Source of the DNA: Halomonas sp. BDJS001
GTDB lineage: Bacteria; Pseudomonadota; Gammaproteobacteria; Pseudomonadales; Halomonadaceae
Direction of reading: 5' to 3'
Assembly: GCF_026104355.1 (NCBI RefSeq)
Contig: NZ_CP110535.1
Location: 4,278,001 to 4,342,000, forward strand
DNA length: 64,000 nt
Position numbers and translations under genes: made by a program
Notes under the pieces: generated by a model
What the model was told of the DNA's origin: nothing
Seen by the model: only the letters and a program-made list of their open reading frames with translations
Database searches by the model: none
In this document: in pieces, positions 36,608 through 45,934 of the stretch
Layout: every line of letters begins with the position of its first letter
Position numbering within the stretch: the stretch's first letter is position 1

Positions 36608-37728
36608 TGCTGGCTGCTCCCTGCAGGGTACAGGCGGGCAGCTTCCGCGGGCAGGTGAATCGATAGCATCTGCCCCACAAACAGGCTTAGGTCACTACTA
36701 TCCCGGCTGGGCACATCAGCGATGAGGGTTTGGTCAGTCTCCGCCAGGCGCAGGGAGACCCGCTGAAAGGGGCCTAAAAACTCGTTGCCGACCACTTCGC
36801 CCTTCAGCGCTCCCGCTTCACGGCTAAGCGCCACGGCTTCCGGGCGGATGGCTAACTGAGCGGCTTGGCCCACTTCCAGGGTGTGCGGCAGGCAGGCGCA
36901 AAGCATGGAGCCAACCTGTGCCCCATCGCGGCTCCGCACGGTGACGTCAAGGAAATTCATGCTGCCAATAAACGAGGCCACAAAGGCGCTGGCAGGCTGG
37001 TGGTAAATCTCGGCTGGCGTACCCACTTGTTCGATTACGCCATGGTTCATCACCACAATGCGGTCGGCCATGGTCAGCGCCTCTTCCTGGTCGTGGGTCA
37101 CCATGATGGTGGTCACCCCCAGGCGCGCCTGGAGCGCTTTGATCTGACTACGCAGATGGCCGCGCACCCGGGCATCCAGCGCCGAGAGGGGCTCATCAAG
37201 TAACAGCAGCCCTGGCTCGGTGGCTAATGCCCGCGCCAGCGCCACCCGCTGCTGCTGGCCACCGGAGAGCGCCGCCGGGTACTTGTTTTCGCTACCGGTC
37301 AAGTTGACCAGGGCGAGTAGCTCGGCGACCCGCGCGTTGATACGCGCCCGGTCATCCCGGCGGTTGCGCAGCCCATAGGCGATATTGTTAAACACCGTCA
37401 GGTTGGGAAACAGCGCATAGGACTGGAAAACGATGCCGAAATCCCGCGCCTGGGTGGGCAGCCTGGAAATATCCTTGTCGCGCTGAATCAGTGTGCCCGA
37501 CGTTTGCCGGGTTAGCCCTGCAATGGTACGCAGCAGAGTGGTTTTGCCGCAGCCGGAGGGGCCCAGAAAGCAGACAAACTCACCTTCGTTAATGGTCAGG
37601 GAAATACCGTCCAGCGCAGTGAAGTTTCCAAACTGCTTGGTGACGGTATCGATACGTAAGTGCGGCATCGTAGGGGTCATCACCGCTGGCGAATCAGCCG
37701 CCAGCAGCGACGTCATGGTGGTGTGCAT
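36604..37728 (-). CDS. phnT: 2-aminoethylphosphonate ABC transporter ATP-binding protein
   Basis: The 374-residue ATPase of the CysA/PotA class has Walker A LGPSGCGKTTLLRTIAG, the Q-loop VFQSYALFPNLTVFNNI, the signature LSGGQQQRVALARALA, Walker B LLLDEPLSALDARVR and a H-loop MVTHDQEEALTMADRI. A TOBE-like regulatory tail runs from about residue 290. It is 48 bases downstream of the binding-protein gene and overlaps the fused permease. The PhnT role is inferred from the operon. Confidence 0.92.
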   Translation of the reverse strand: MHTTMTSLLAADSPAVMTPTMPHLRIDTVTKQFGNFTALDGISLTINEGEFVCFLGPSGCGKTTLLRTIAGLTRQTSGTLIQRDKDISRLPTQARDFGIVFQSYALFPNLTVFNNIAYGLRNRRDDRARINARVAELLALVNLTGSENKYPAALSGGQQQRVALARALATEPGLLLLDEPLSALDARVRGHLRSQIKALQARLGVTTIMVTHDQEEALTMADRIVVMNHGVIEQVGTPAEIYHQPASAFVASFIGSMNFLDVTVRSRDGAQVGSMLCACLPHTLEVGQAAQLAIRPEAVALSREAGALKGEVVGNEFLGPFQRVSLRLAETDQTLIADVPSRDSSDLSLFVGQMLSIHLPAEAARLYPAGSSQQ

Positions 37729-37776
37729 AACATCTCCATGTCCCGGCGCTTAACCGGGGCAACTGCTGATCTGGGC

Positions 37777-38811
37777 TTACTGTTCGGTTTTACCGTCGTA
37801 GCGGCGCTGCCACTCGGCCAGCACGCGCTCGCGGTTCACGGCCGCCCACTTGAAGTCCGCATCGATCATGCGCTCGGTAATGTCTGTGGGATAATTGTCG
37901 ATGGGCTGTGCCACGCCAGGGTAGGCCACCACCGCATAGCCTTCGTTATACAGCTCGTTGGCCTCCCGTGAAATCGACCAATCCAGCAGCGTTTGCGCCG
38001 CTTCTTGCTTGTCGGTACCGGCCACCATCGCGGAAGCTTCCATATCCCAGCCCAGGCCCTCTTCAGGGAACACTACTTCGATAGGCGCGCCCTGAGACTT
38101 CAAGCGCGCACCGCGGAACGCAAATGACACGCCTACCACGGTTTCACCGGTAGCGGCCAGGCTGCAGGGCGCGGAACCCGAATGGGTGTAGCGGGCGATA
38201 TTGTTATGCAGGCGATCCATGTAGTCCCAGCCCTGCTCCTCGCCCCATAGCTGCAGCCAGCTGGCCACATCCAGATAGCCGGTGCCCGACGAGTTGGGGT
38301 TGGGCATGATCACATGGCCTTCAAATTCTGGCTGGGTCAGGTCTTCCCAAGAGGTCGGCATGGGCACGCCCTGGCGCTCGCCCTCGACCGTGTTGTAGCA
38401 GATAGCCGCTACCCAAGCGTCCATGCCCACCCACGCCGGGTCTTCGCCGTCGCGATAGGCCGCATCGACAAATTTTGGATCGAGGTTTTCAACACCGGCG
38501 GGGGCATAGCGCTCTAGCATGCCCTCCTCTTCCAGCACCAGCAGGCTGGTAGCGGCTAGGCCCCAGATCACGTCGGCCTGGGGGTTGTCTTTCTCGGCCA
38601 GTAGGCGGGCGGTAATCACACCTGTGGAGTCGCGTACCCAGTTAATCTCGATATCCGGGTGGGCCGCGTTGAAGCGTTCAGCATATTTTTGCAGGTCATC
38701 TGACTCAACGGCGGTATACACGGTTAATTCAGTGGCCTGGGCGTTTGAAACGAGTGCAACGGCTGCGGCACCGGCAAGCAAAGTGGAGGGGAATAAACGG
38801 TGTGGCATCAT
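37777..38811 (-). CDS. phnS: 2-aminoethylphosphonate ABC transporter periplasmic binding protein
   Basis: The 344-residue protein has a signal peptide (MMPHRLFPSTLLAGAAAVAL, cut near NAQA) and a type II binding fold of the ferric/phosphonate class. Motifs include ELTVYTAVESDDLQKYAERF, IEINWVRDSTGVITARLLAE, VMPNPNSSGTGYLDVASWL and GVSFAFRGARLKSQGAPIEV. It feeds the ATPase and fused permease. AGGAG lies before the first of two adjacent ATG codons. The operator TGGTATAGACCA is 22 bases upstream of the start, placing this transport unit under the same regulator as phnW-phnX. Confidence 0.9.
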   Translation of the reverse strand: MMPHRLFPSTLLAGAAAVALVSNAQATELTVYTAVESDDLQKYAERFNAAHPDIEINWVRDSTGVITARLLAEKDNPQADVIWGLAATSLLVLEEEGMLERYAPAGVENLDPKFVDAAYRDGEDPAWVGMDAWVAAICYNTVEGERQGVPMPTSWEDLTQPEFEGHVIMPNPNSSGTGYLDVASWLQLWGEEQGWDYMDRLHNNIARYTHSGSAPCSLAATGETVVGVSFAFRGARLKSQGAPIEVVFPEEGLGWDMEASAMVAGTDKQEAAQTLLDWSISREANELYNEGYAVVAYPGVAQPIDNYPTDITERMIDADFKWAAVNRERVLAEWQRRYDGKTEQ

Positions 38812-38832
38812 GAGGGCGAACTCCTGTCTAAT

Positions 38833-38844
38833 TGGTATAGACCA
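38833..38844. promoter_or_regulatory. Putative GntR operator upstream of phnS
   Basis: TGGTATAGACCA is a 12-bp near-perfect palindrome that repeats the element at the phnW start. The same sequence type is reported for PhnF-like GntR regulators of phosphonate genes. Confidence 0.75.
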
Positions 38845-38930
38845 GAAGTCTGCAGGCTTTAAATGACACTGCGATGACGCTTGTTTGACCGTTTTTTTAA
38901 CTGATGATGACCTCGACTAGGTCGTTTCCG

Positions 38931-39641
38931 CTAGCGCTGACCGGATAGCTCCACGCTGATACACAGCGAATCGTGCAGCCAGTGCTCTTCATCAAACTCA
39001 ATAGGGCGCTGCTGGTCGTCTAAAATGGCACGGTTAATATTTAACCCGGCTGTGCCGGGCGCAACGAATAGCTCTTCGGCATCCATTGGCGAAAGCGCTT
39101 CTGAGACCATGCGAATAGAGCGATTGGCCAGGTAGTGCCCCCAGCGCTCGCGCAACAGCCCCCAAAGCGATTGGCCGCTGTAGATATCTAGCAACTCTGG
39201 GGCGCGCTCGGGCACCACCCAAAGGGATTCCACCAGCACCGCGCGATCATCCACATAGCGGCGGCGGCGAATATGGTGAAATGGCTGGTCATCCGGCAGG
39301 CCCAGTGCCCGAGCGGCGGGCGGGTGAAGGCGGCTTTCCAGCTTCAACACGGCGGTGCGCGGCTGCCGCCCCTGGGCGCGCACATAGTCGTTAAAGCCCG
39401 CGTCACGGGTAGGGTCGTAGACTAGCCGGGCAGGGGAAATAAACCAGCCACGCCGGTTGCTGCGATGAATCAGTCCCTCCCCCTCCAACTGGGAAAGCGC
39501 TTGGCGCAGGGTCACGCGGGTGGTGGCAAAGCGTTCGGCCAATGACCGCTCGGCGGGGAGTTTGCCTTCCCACTGGGCGGCGTTTTGGTCGATCAAGATG
39601 CGGAGCTGTTCGGTTAACTGTAAATAGTAGGCATCAGACAT
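38931..39641 (-). CDS. phnR: GntR-family (UTRA) transcriptional regulator, probable PhnR
   Basis: The 236-residue protein has an N-terminal GntR winged helix (KLPAERSLAERFATTRVTLRQ in part; QALSQLEGEGLIHRSNRRGW) and a C-terminal UTRA ligand domain (about residues 85-230). It probably binds the two TGGTATA-type palindromes at 34852 and 38833 and responds to 2-aminoethylphosphonate or an intermediate. Its start overlaps the end of the HAD phosphatase by eight bases, so these two genes form a unit upstream of the transporter genes. Confidence 0.88.
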   Translation of the reverse strand: MSDAYYLQLTEQLRILIDQNAAQWEGKLPAERSLAERFATTRVTLRQALSQLEGEGLIHRSNRRGWFISPARLVYDPTRDAGFNDYVRAQGRQPRTAVLKLESRLHPPAARALGLPDDQPFHHIRRRRYVDDRAVLVESLWVVPERAPELLDIYSGQSLWGLLRERWGHYLANRSIRMVSEALSPMDAEELFVAPGTAGLNINRAILDDQQRPIEFDEEHWLHDSLCISVELSGQR

Positions 39642-40359
39642 GCGCCGATTTTCCTGGCAGAGCGTTAGACGACGGAGCGCTTGGAGGCGTCCGCCAGTCT
39701 AAGCGCCGCCACCCTTCGACGCTAGCCACCTCGGCCAGTACCGGATCTGGATTAACCGCCACTGGGCAATCCACATACTGTAGTAGCGGAAGGTCGTTGC
39801 GCGAGTCCGAGTAGAAGGTGGTGTGGCTGGGGGTAATCTGCTGCTCGGTCAGCCACTGTTTCAGGCGCAACACCTTGCCGCCACGATAGGAAAAAACCCC
39901 TTCGCTGCCGCCGGTATAACGCGCCTCTTCATTGACACCGTTCTCGACACTTAGCTCTACCGCCAACACGTGTTCAATACCCAGGGTGGTGGCAATCGGC
40001 TCGACCAGGTGACGCGACGAGGCGGAAATCAGCAGCAGGGTATCCCCCGCCTGGCGGTGTGCCTCCAGGCAGGCCCAGGCCTGCTCAAAAATACGCGGCT
40101 GCAGGTGGGTAGCGACGAAGCGCTCCACCTCTTTTTGCACATCTCTCACCCGACGCCCTCGCAGCGGCGCCAGGGTCATGGCTAGGTACTCTTCAAGCTT
40201 CAATTTACCGGCGTGATAGGCCTGGTGCATTTGCTCCGCTCGCGCCATAAAGGCTTCGGCATCGCTGATCCAACCTTGCTCTATCATCCATAAATTCCAG
40301 CGGTCGCTGCAGTCTCCATCCAAGAGGGTGTCGTCAAGATCAAACAGGGCCAGGCGCAT
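39634..40359 (-). CDS. HAD-superfamily (subclass IB) phosphatase, SerB-like
   Basis: The 241-residue protein has motif I LALFDLDDTLLDGDCSDRW with the nucleophile Asp, motif II TLLLISASSRHLVEPIA and motif III VLRLKQWLTEQQI with FYSDSRNDLPLLQYV. These match the HAD-IB group near phosphoserine phosphatase and TIGR01490 enzymes. The substrate is unknown. AAGGAG lies before the ATG. It is coupled to the GntR regulator of the phosphonate locus, so a phosphomonoester linked to that pathway is possible, but the arrangement may be incidental. Confidence 0.87.
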   Translation of the reverse strand: MRLALFDLDDTLLDGDCSDRWNLWMIEQGWISDAEAFMARAEQMHQAYHAGKLKLEEYLAMTLAPLRGRRVRDVQKEVERFVATHLQPRIFEQAWACLEAHRQAGDTLLLISASSRHLVEPIATTLGIEHVLAVELSVENGVNEEARYTGGSEGVFSYRGGKVLRLKQWLTEQQITPSHTTFYSDSRNDLPLLQYVDCPVAVNPDPVLAEVASVEGWRRLDWRTPPSAPSSNALPGKSAHV

Positions 40360-40490
40360 GGGGCACTCCTTTCATCGCGGGTTGGCGGCGCGTAGGGTAT
40401 GCCAAAGGTGATGACAAGACGATGACGCTGGTATCACGACGCGGTTCTTTCGAGACCCAAGCGCGATAACAGCATAGCAATAATAGAGCG

Positions 40491-43178
40491 CTAAGTAGTC
40501 AACCACTGCGCCGCAAACTCATCCGCCGGTAGCGGGCGGCCAAACCAGTATCCCTGGGCTTCATTACAGCCCATTTCAGCCAGTAAATTTGCTTGGTCGC
40601 GGGTTTCAACGCCTTCGGCCACGGTTTTCATCTCTAGCGCTTTTGCCATGGCGATGATGGTCTGCACGATGGCACGATCATTTTTGTTTTCGAGCATTTC
40701 GCGCACAAAGGAGATATCAATTTTCAGCGCGTCGGCGGCGAAGCGCCGTAGGTAGGAGAGCGATGAGTAGCCGGTACCAAAATCATCAATCGAGAGTGCA
40801 TAGCCCGCTTGGCGCATGGTGTGGGTAATCTCAACGGCCTGATCCGGATCGCGCATAAAATCGCTTTCGGTCAGCTCAAGGGCGATAGCGCTCGGTGAAA
40901 CGCCAGCGGTGAGTTGGGCGATGTGGCGGGTAAGTTCTGGGTCGGCAAACTGTTGGGCGGAAATATTGATTGATAGCCTCCCTGGTAGCCCTCCTTCAGG
41001 CTTTTCACGCCATGCCAGTAACTGCCTTGCCGACTCTTCCAGCACCCAGTCCCCCAAGGCACGTATCAAACCTCGCTCTTCTGCCAGGGGAATAAACTCA
41101 CCGGGACTCACCCAGCCCCACTCGGCGTCGTACCAACGGCACAGGGCTTCTGCGCCGGTCAACCGACCACTGGCGAGATCCACCTGGGGCTGAAAGTAGA
41201 GCGCTAACTGATGTCCACTGATAGCAGCGTTGAGTCGCTCCGTCATTCGTTGGCGTCGATGCAGCGCAAGGCGCATCGTTTGGGTATAGGGGCAGATACT
41301 TTTTTCACGACGCTTAGCGTGATGTAAGGCGATGCTGGCCGCGTTAAATAGTTCGCCCGCCTCAGCCACATCCTGAGGGTAATGAGCAAAACCGATGCTG
41401 ACATCAAGGTGGAAGACCCGTCGTTCCAGATAAAGCGGCGGTTTTACCGCTAAGCGTAGCTGCTCGACAAGGTGGCCTATATCATTAGGGACGGGATGAA
41501 CCACCAGCAGGGCAAACTCATCACCTGACAACCGCGCCAGCGAGCCGTATGAGCGGCTAACCTGCTCTAGACGTTCAGCCACTTTCACCAGCAGTTGATC
41601 CCCCACCTGATGGCCATGAAGATCATTAACTTCTTTAAAACGGCGGATATCCAATAGCAGCAGCGAAAGCCCATGCTCGCCTTGCTGGGCCTCTTTCCAC
41701 ATCTGCGCTAACAACTCCATGAAACGCACGCGGTTTGGTAAACCGGTGGTGCCGTCGGTATACGCTAGCTGGTGCATGTGACGGTGGTCGCGGCGGCGCT
41801 CTAGCTCTGCCGCAGCACCGGTGGAGAGGATCTGTAGCACCGAAGTGGCGAACGCATTAGTGGTCAACGGCTGGCGGTAAAACACCATCATTACGCCAAT
41901 GGCTTCGCCGTTGGCGTTATCCAAGCGCCGCCCAATCCATGCCCTTGTCGGTAGCAATGTGCCTGGCAACATCAGCGGTGGGCCATCATGCATGACCGCT
42001 TCACGCTCCAGCACTACCTGCTCGCAGGGTGAGCCTCGCAACGCAAAGGTATGCTTATCTCGCTGCACGCTTTCAACGACCATGCTGACGGTCGTTGCCT
42101 GTCCATAGACGCTATCATCGCCCTGAGGGGAGGTATGCAGCAGCGCAATAAAGCCAGCGTCAGCTTCCAGCACTTTCACCAAGGTAGCAATTAACTGCTG
42201 AAAATAACCGTCCCCCACCTGGGTAGTGACCGTAGAAGCCACTTCTACCACAGCGTTTTGCACCCGCTGCGACTCTTGTTGGTCGGTCACATCAGAGATA
42301 AAGCCTTCTAAGCAAACGATTTCACCCGCCTCATCCATAACGGCCTGGCCTTGCTCCCACATCCAGCGGTAGCCGCCGTCGCGGTGGCGAAGTTTATAGG
42401 TAACACGGTAAGGCCGCCTATTGGCAATGGCCGCCTGCACCTCATGAAAGAGCTTATTCTGATCCTCAGGATGAATCAGAGCGGCAAAACTGATCAGCCG
42501 ATTACCCTGCAATTCATCAGGCCGGTAGCCCGTCAGCGTTTCGGCCCCTTGGCTCACCAGTTGCATCGTCCAGCTGCGGTCATTCAAACAGCGATAGGCC
42601 ATACCCGGTAGATGATTGAGCAGGGTGTCCAAGCGGCGCTCACTTTCCCGTGCAACCTCTTCGCTTTTTCTTAATGCCTGCTCCGCCTTTTGCCTGCCCA
42701 GCTCAGCCCCCGCCTGGGCGGCGGCGATGTGGAGTATTTCATTGGCTAATTCCCCCAGTTGCATAGGGGAGTTTTTGAGCACCGCCAGCAGGCCTATCAG
42801 CGCGCCATCCGCCGCATAGAGCGCTCGCCCCAAGTAGCTCTCGGCCCCCAGTTCACAAAGCAGTTTATCGTCAGGAAAGCGCGACTGAACATCGTGCGCA
42901 TAGAGGCAACACTCGCTCCCCAACGCGGTCTCGCAAGGGGTGCCAGTCAGCGAATAAGTCATATTGCCGATTAAGCCCCCATTGGACCAGACGGCCAACG
43001 TTTCAGCCTGGTGCAGTTGCGTGACATCGGCCACTAACACATGATCAACGCCTAGTATCGTTGCTAAGCGCTCCACCAGCGTTGCATAGAAGCGGGGGCT
43101 CCCGCTATTCCCTACGCCTTCTGCCAACTGACGGAATATATCGGCCGCGTCGTTCTTTGTGTGCATGGTTGCACTCAC
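40491..43178 (-). CDS. GAF/PAS/GGDEF/EAL cyclic-di-GMP signalling protein
   Basis: The 895-residue cytosolic protein has no membrane span. A GAF-like domain spans about residues 10-165. A PAS domain with PAC tail spans about 180-300 (TGYRPDELQGNRL, YRWMWEQGQAVMDEAGEIV). A second GAF covers 305-460, GGDEF 470-625 and EAL 640-890. The GGDEF active-site motif reads SGDEF (S551-F555), a one-residue departure. The EAL side looks catalytic: E677 in GAEALCRW, ALELTESDFM, SIDDFGTGYSSLSYL, LKIDISFV, and AEGVET. So it probably degrades c-di-GMP, with the GGDEF domain weak or regulatory. It is divergent from an HDOD protein. Confidence 0.92.
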   Translation of the reverse strand: MSATMHTKNDAADIFRQLAEGVGNSGSPRFYATLVERLATILGVDHVLVADVTQLHQAETLAVWSNGGLIGNMTYSLTGTPCETALGSECCLYAHDVQSRFPDDKLLCELGAESYLGRALYAADGALIGLLAVLKNSPMQLGELANEILHIAAAQAGAELGRQKAEQALRKSEEVARESERRLDTLLNHLPGMAYRCLNDRSWTMQLVSQGAETLTGYRPDELQGNRLISFAALIHPEDQNKLFHEVQAAIANRRPYRVTYKLRHRDGGYRWMWEQGQAVMDEAGEIVCLEGFISDVTDQQESQRVQNAVVEVASTVTTQVGDGYFQQLIATLVKVLEADAGFIALLHTSPQGDDSVYGQATTVSMVVESVQRDKHTFALRGSPCEQVVLEREAVMHDGPPLMLPGTLLPTRAWIGRRLDNANGEAIGVMMVFYRQPLTTNAFATSVLQILSTGAAAELERRRDHRHMHQLAYTDGTTGLPNRVRFMELLAQMWKEAQQGEHGLSLLLLDIRRFKEVNDLHGHQVGDQLLVKVAERLEQVSRSYGSLARLSGDEFALLVVHPVPNDIGHLVEQLRLAVKPPLYLERRVFHLDVSIGFAHYPQDVAEAGELFNAASIALHHAKRREKSICPYTQTMRLALHRRQRMTERLNAAISGHQLALYFQPQVDLASGRLTGAEALCRWYDAEWGWVSPGEFIPLAEERGLIRALGDWVLEESARQLLAWREKPEGGLPGRLSINISAQQFADPELTRHIAQLTAGVSPSAIALELTESDFMRDPDQAVEITHTMRQAGYALSIDDFGTGYSSLSYLRRFAADALKIDISFVREMLENKNDRAIVQTIIAMAKALEMKTVAEGVETRDQANLLAEMGCNEAQGYWFGRPLPADEFAAQWLTT

Positions 43179-43363
43179 TTTTTTTAATTCTGGAGCGGCT
43201 GGAGTGCCTGCTGCTCACCTCATAAAGTATATCCAGCGACCTACAACGAATAAACCGCGCTTTTCCAACTATAACAACGTCAACACTCGCTGGGTATATG
43301 GTAAAATTAGGACATCACCTCATGATGGCTGGCGGCTACGCTATAAAGTGCGCAGGAGATAAC

Positions 43364-44470
43364 GTGACTAAAACATCGACAAAGGATGAAGCACTGTATG
43401 TAATGCTAACGGAAGCACTGCCTGGTTTTCTAATCAGCGACTTTCTCAAGTGCCAGCGCTTACCTTCGCTCCCCTCAATCGCACTGCGCATCCTCAGGTT
43501 AACGCAATCTTCAAAAGCGACTATCAACGATGTTGCCGACACCATTGAGCATGACCCAGCGTTAACCGCTCGGTTAATATCCCTCGCCAATAGCGTTCAC
43601 CACACCCGCTCCGCCAATTCGACACAAACATGCCTGGAGGCTATCCAGCGTTTAGGGCTAGATGCCACATTAACGGTGGTATTGAGCTTCAACCTTTTTC
43701 AGCACCCCAATAAAGGGCCGCAGCATACGCATATTTGGCGGCGGGCTATCATGTCTGCACTCATAGCGCGCCAGCTTGCTGAACAAGTGTGCCCTCAACA
43801 GGCAGGTAATGCGTTTACGGCAGCACTGTTACAGGATATTGGCATATTGGCGCTGAGTGCGACGTACCCTGAACAAGTAGACGAGCTCTACATCGATAGT
43901 TCGATTCCACATGCCCACCTTGTTGTGGAAGAACAGCGTTACTTTGGTTGTGACCACACTATTATAGGGGCTTGGCTAGCCGCCAAATGGGGGCTCCCGG
44001 CCACGCTGATCAACACCATACGCTTTAGTCATGGCCCCTATAAAAACGATAGGGCAAGTGATAATTCAAGCGATTGTTTGATGGAAGTGTGTGTCCGCCT
44101 ATCCGGCCCCATTGCGGATGCCTGCCTATCAAGCACCCCAGAAGAGCTGCTTGCCGCCCTCTTATACGATTTGAGCACAAAAGCGGGCATACCCTCTCTC
44201 TCCTTTGAAAGCGTGCTACAAGAAGTTCAGCCTAAAATGGCGTTGATCGCTAAAACACTGATGATAGATGCCCCTGCGGCGATTGACCCTAAAGAGCTGC
44301 TTGAAAATGCTCAGCAACTCTTGCTAAACCATACGCTCGTACTCAATAGCCGGAGGGAAGCCCAATCCAAAGCACTCACGATGCTACGCAAAGGGTATAA
44401 CGCCCCGGATGGATTCAACAAAGACATCACTTTCAAAAAGCTCAATAAACAACCCCGTACCAAACCTTAA
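43364..44470 (+). CDS. HDOD-domain signalling protein
   Basis: The 368-residue protein has an HDOD domain at about residues 35-245 (LPSLPSIALRILRLTQSSKA, IEHDPALTARLISLANSVHH, AALLQDIGILALSATYPE, IIGAWLAAKWGLPATLINTI). A C-terminal helical region of unknown role follows. HDOD proteins are non-catalytic relatives of HD phosphohydrolases found in signalling and motility control. The GTG at 43364 has AGGAG five bases upstream and is preferred to an ATG at 43298 whose extension lacks homology character. It is divergent from the GGDEF/EAL gene across 185 bases, suggesting a shared regulatory role. Confidence 0.82.
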   Translation: MTKTSTKDEALYVMLTEALPGFLISDFLKCQRLPSLPSIALRILRLTQSSKATINDVADTIEHDPALTARLISLANSVHHTRSANSTQTCLEAIQRLGLDATLTVVLSFNLFQHPNKGPQHTHIWRRAIMSALIARQLAEQVCPQQAGNAFTAALLQDIGILALSATYPEQVDELYIDSSIPHAHLVVEEQRYFGCDHTIIGAWLAAKWGLPATLINTIRFSHGPYKNDRASDNSSDCLMEVCVRLSGPIADACLSSTPEELLAALLYDLSTKAGIPSLSFESVLQEVQPKMALIAKTLMIDAPAAIDPKELLENAQQLLLNHTLVLNSRREAQSKALTMLRKGYNAPDGFNKDITFKKLNKQPRTKP

Positions 44471-44472
44471 CT

Positions 44473-44523
44473 CGCTGACCAGACCATGCTTGCCATTCAG
44501 CGCTTCGGCCAGCGGTTTTTTTT
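44473..44523 (+). terminator. Terminator after the HDOD gene
   Basis: CGCTGACC can pair with GGCCAGCG (one mismatch), and a shorter CGCT/AGCG stem is nested inside. An eight-T run follows. It lies between the convergent HDOD and TRAP permease genes. Confidence 0.6.
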
Positions 44524-44552
44524 CGTTTGGGCTTCCGCTTATATTAAGCGCC

Positions 44553-45857
44553 TTACCGGTTCATTGCTTCAGGTAGATAGAGTGCAATACCCGGGAAGAT
44601 GTGCATTAAAGCAATTGCTAACAGCATCAATAGAAAGAACGGCAGTGTGGCTTTGGTAATGGTCAGAATATCTTTACCGGTTAGCCCTTGAATCACGAAC
44701 AGGTTGAAGCCCACAGGCGGGGTAATCTGCGACATTTCGACCACCACGACCAGATAAATACCGAACCAGATCAGATCGAAGCCAGCGGCGCTCACCAGCG
44801 GCATGATAATCGCGGTAACGAGCAGAATCAGCGAGATGCCGTCGAGAAAACAGCCCATCACCAGTAGCAGTAAGGTAAGTGCGATCAGCAGCATGGTGGG
44901 CGATAGCCCCATTTCACCAATCGCCTGGGCCAGCTTCATGGGCACCTGGGTAAACCCCATGGCCGAGGTTAAAAACGACGCACCGGCAATAATAAAAGCG
45001 ATCATGCAGGCAGTACGCACGGCAGCAAACAGCGAGCTTTTAAAAATGTCGCGATCAAAGTGACCGTTAAAGCGCGCAATGACAATCGACAGCACCACGC
45101 CGACCGCCGCGGCCTCAGTGGGCGACGCCAACCCGCCGTAGATCGAAAAGATAATCCCGCCAATTAACAGCAGAATAGGCACTAACGACCAGGTATTACG
45201 CAACTTTTCGGCAAAGCTCATGCCAGATTCATCTTCGCCGGTCAGCCCTTCGCGGTTGCCTTTGAGTAACGCCCACAAGATGAGATAGCTCATAAACAGC
45301 GCCAGGATCATCAACCCCGGACCAATACCAGCCATAAACAGCCTGGAGATCGATTGCTCGGTGACTACGCCGTAGACGATCAAAACAATGGAGGGTGGTA
45401 TCAAAAGCCCCAAAGTGGAGGCGCTGGCTAAGGTGCCAATCGCCATATTACTGTCATAGCCCCGCCGTTCAAGCTCTGGCAAGGTCATTTTGCCCACCGT
45501 GGCACAGGTAGCAGCCGAAGAGCCGCAAACTGCAGCAAACATGCCGCTACCAATAATATTGGTATGTAGTAGACGACCCGGCAGTCGGTTTAACCAGGGC
45601 GACAGACCACGAAACATATTATCCGCAAGCCCGGAGCGAAACAGAATCTCTCCCATCCATATAAACATGGGTAGCGCAGTGAGATCCCAACCGTAGCTGG
45701 CGCCCCAGAAATCGGAAGCCAAAATAGAGACTGGCGAGAAAGAGCTAAAGAATTCCAATGCTACCCAGGCAGTACCGATCAGCGCGAAGGCGATCCACAC
45801 CCCGCTACCCAGCAGCAACACGAGGGTAAATATAGTGGCGAGACTTAGTAGCAGCAC
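44553..45857 (-). CDS. dctM: TRAP transporter large permease (DctM)
   Basis: The 434-residue membrane protein has about twelve spans and DctM motifs: FIWMGEILFRSGLADNMFRG, GSGMFAAVCGSSAATCATVG, LASASTLGLLIPPSIVLIVY, and EMSQITPPVGFNLFVIQGL near the C-terminus. It is the Na+-driven translocation subunit working with DctQ and DctP. The start is GTG at 45857 preceded by GGAGAG. The substrate is an organic acid of unknown identity; no dicarboxylate-specific feature is visible. Confidence 0.92.
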   Translation of the reverse strand: MLLLSLATIFTLVLLLGSGVWIAFALIGTAWVALEFFSSFSPVSILASDFWGASYGWDLTALPMFIWMGEILFRSGLADNMFRGLSPWLNRLPGRLLHTNIIGSGMFAAVCGSSAATCATVGKMTLPELERRGYDSNMAIGTLASASTLGLLIPPSIVLIVYGVVTEQSISRLFMAGIGPGLMILALFMSYLILWALLKGNREGLTGEDESGMSFAEKLRNTWSLVPILLLIGGIIFSIYGGLASPTEAAAVGVVLSIVIARFNGHFDRDIFKSSLFAAVRTACMIAFIIAGASFLTSAMGFTQVPMKLAQAIGEMGLSPTMLLIALTLLLLVMGCFLDGISLILLVTAIIMPLVSAAGFDLIWFGIYLVVVVEMSQITPPVGFNLFVIQGLTGKDILTITKATLPFFLLMLLAIALMHIFPGIALYLPEAMNR

Positions 45858-45934
45858 GAGGATCTCTCCGGTTTAGGCGGCAGCAGCGCGGTTAACAGCG
45901 ATGTTGTTTCAAGAGAATGGGGGAAAATCGCCAT

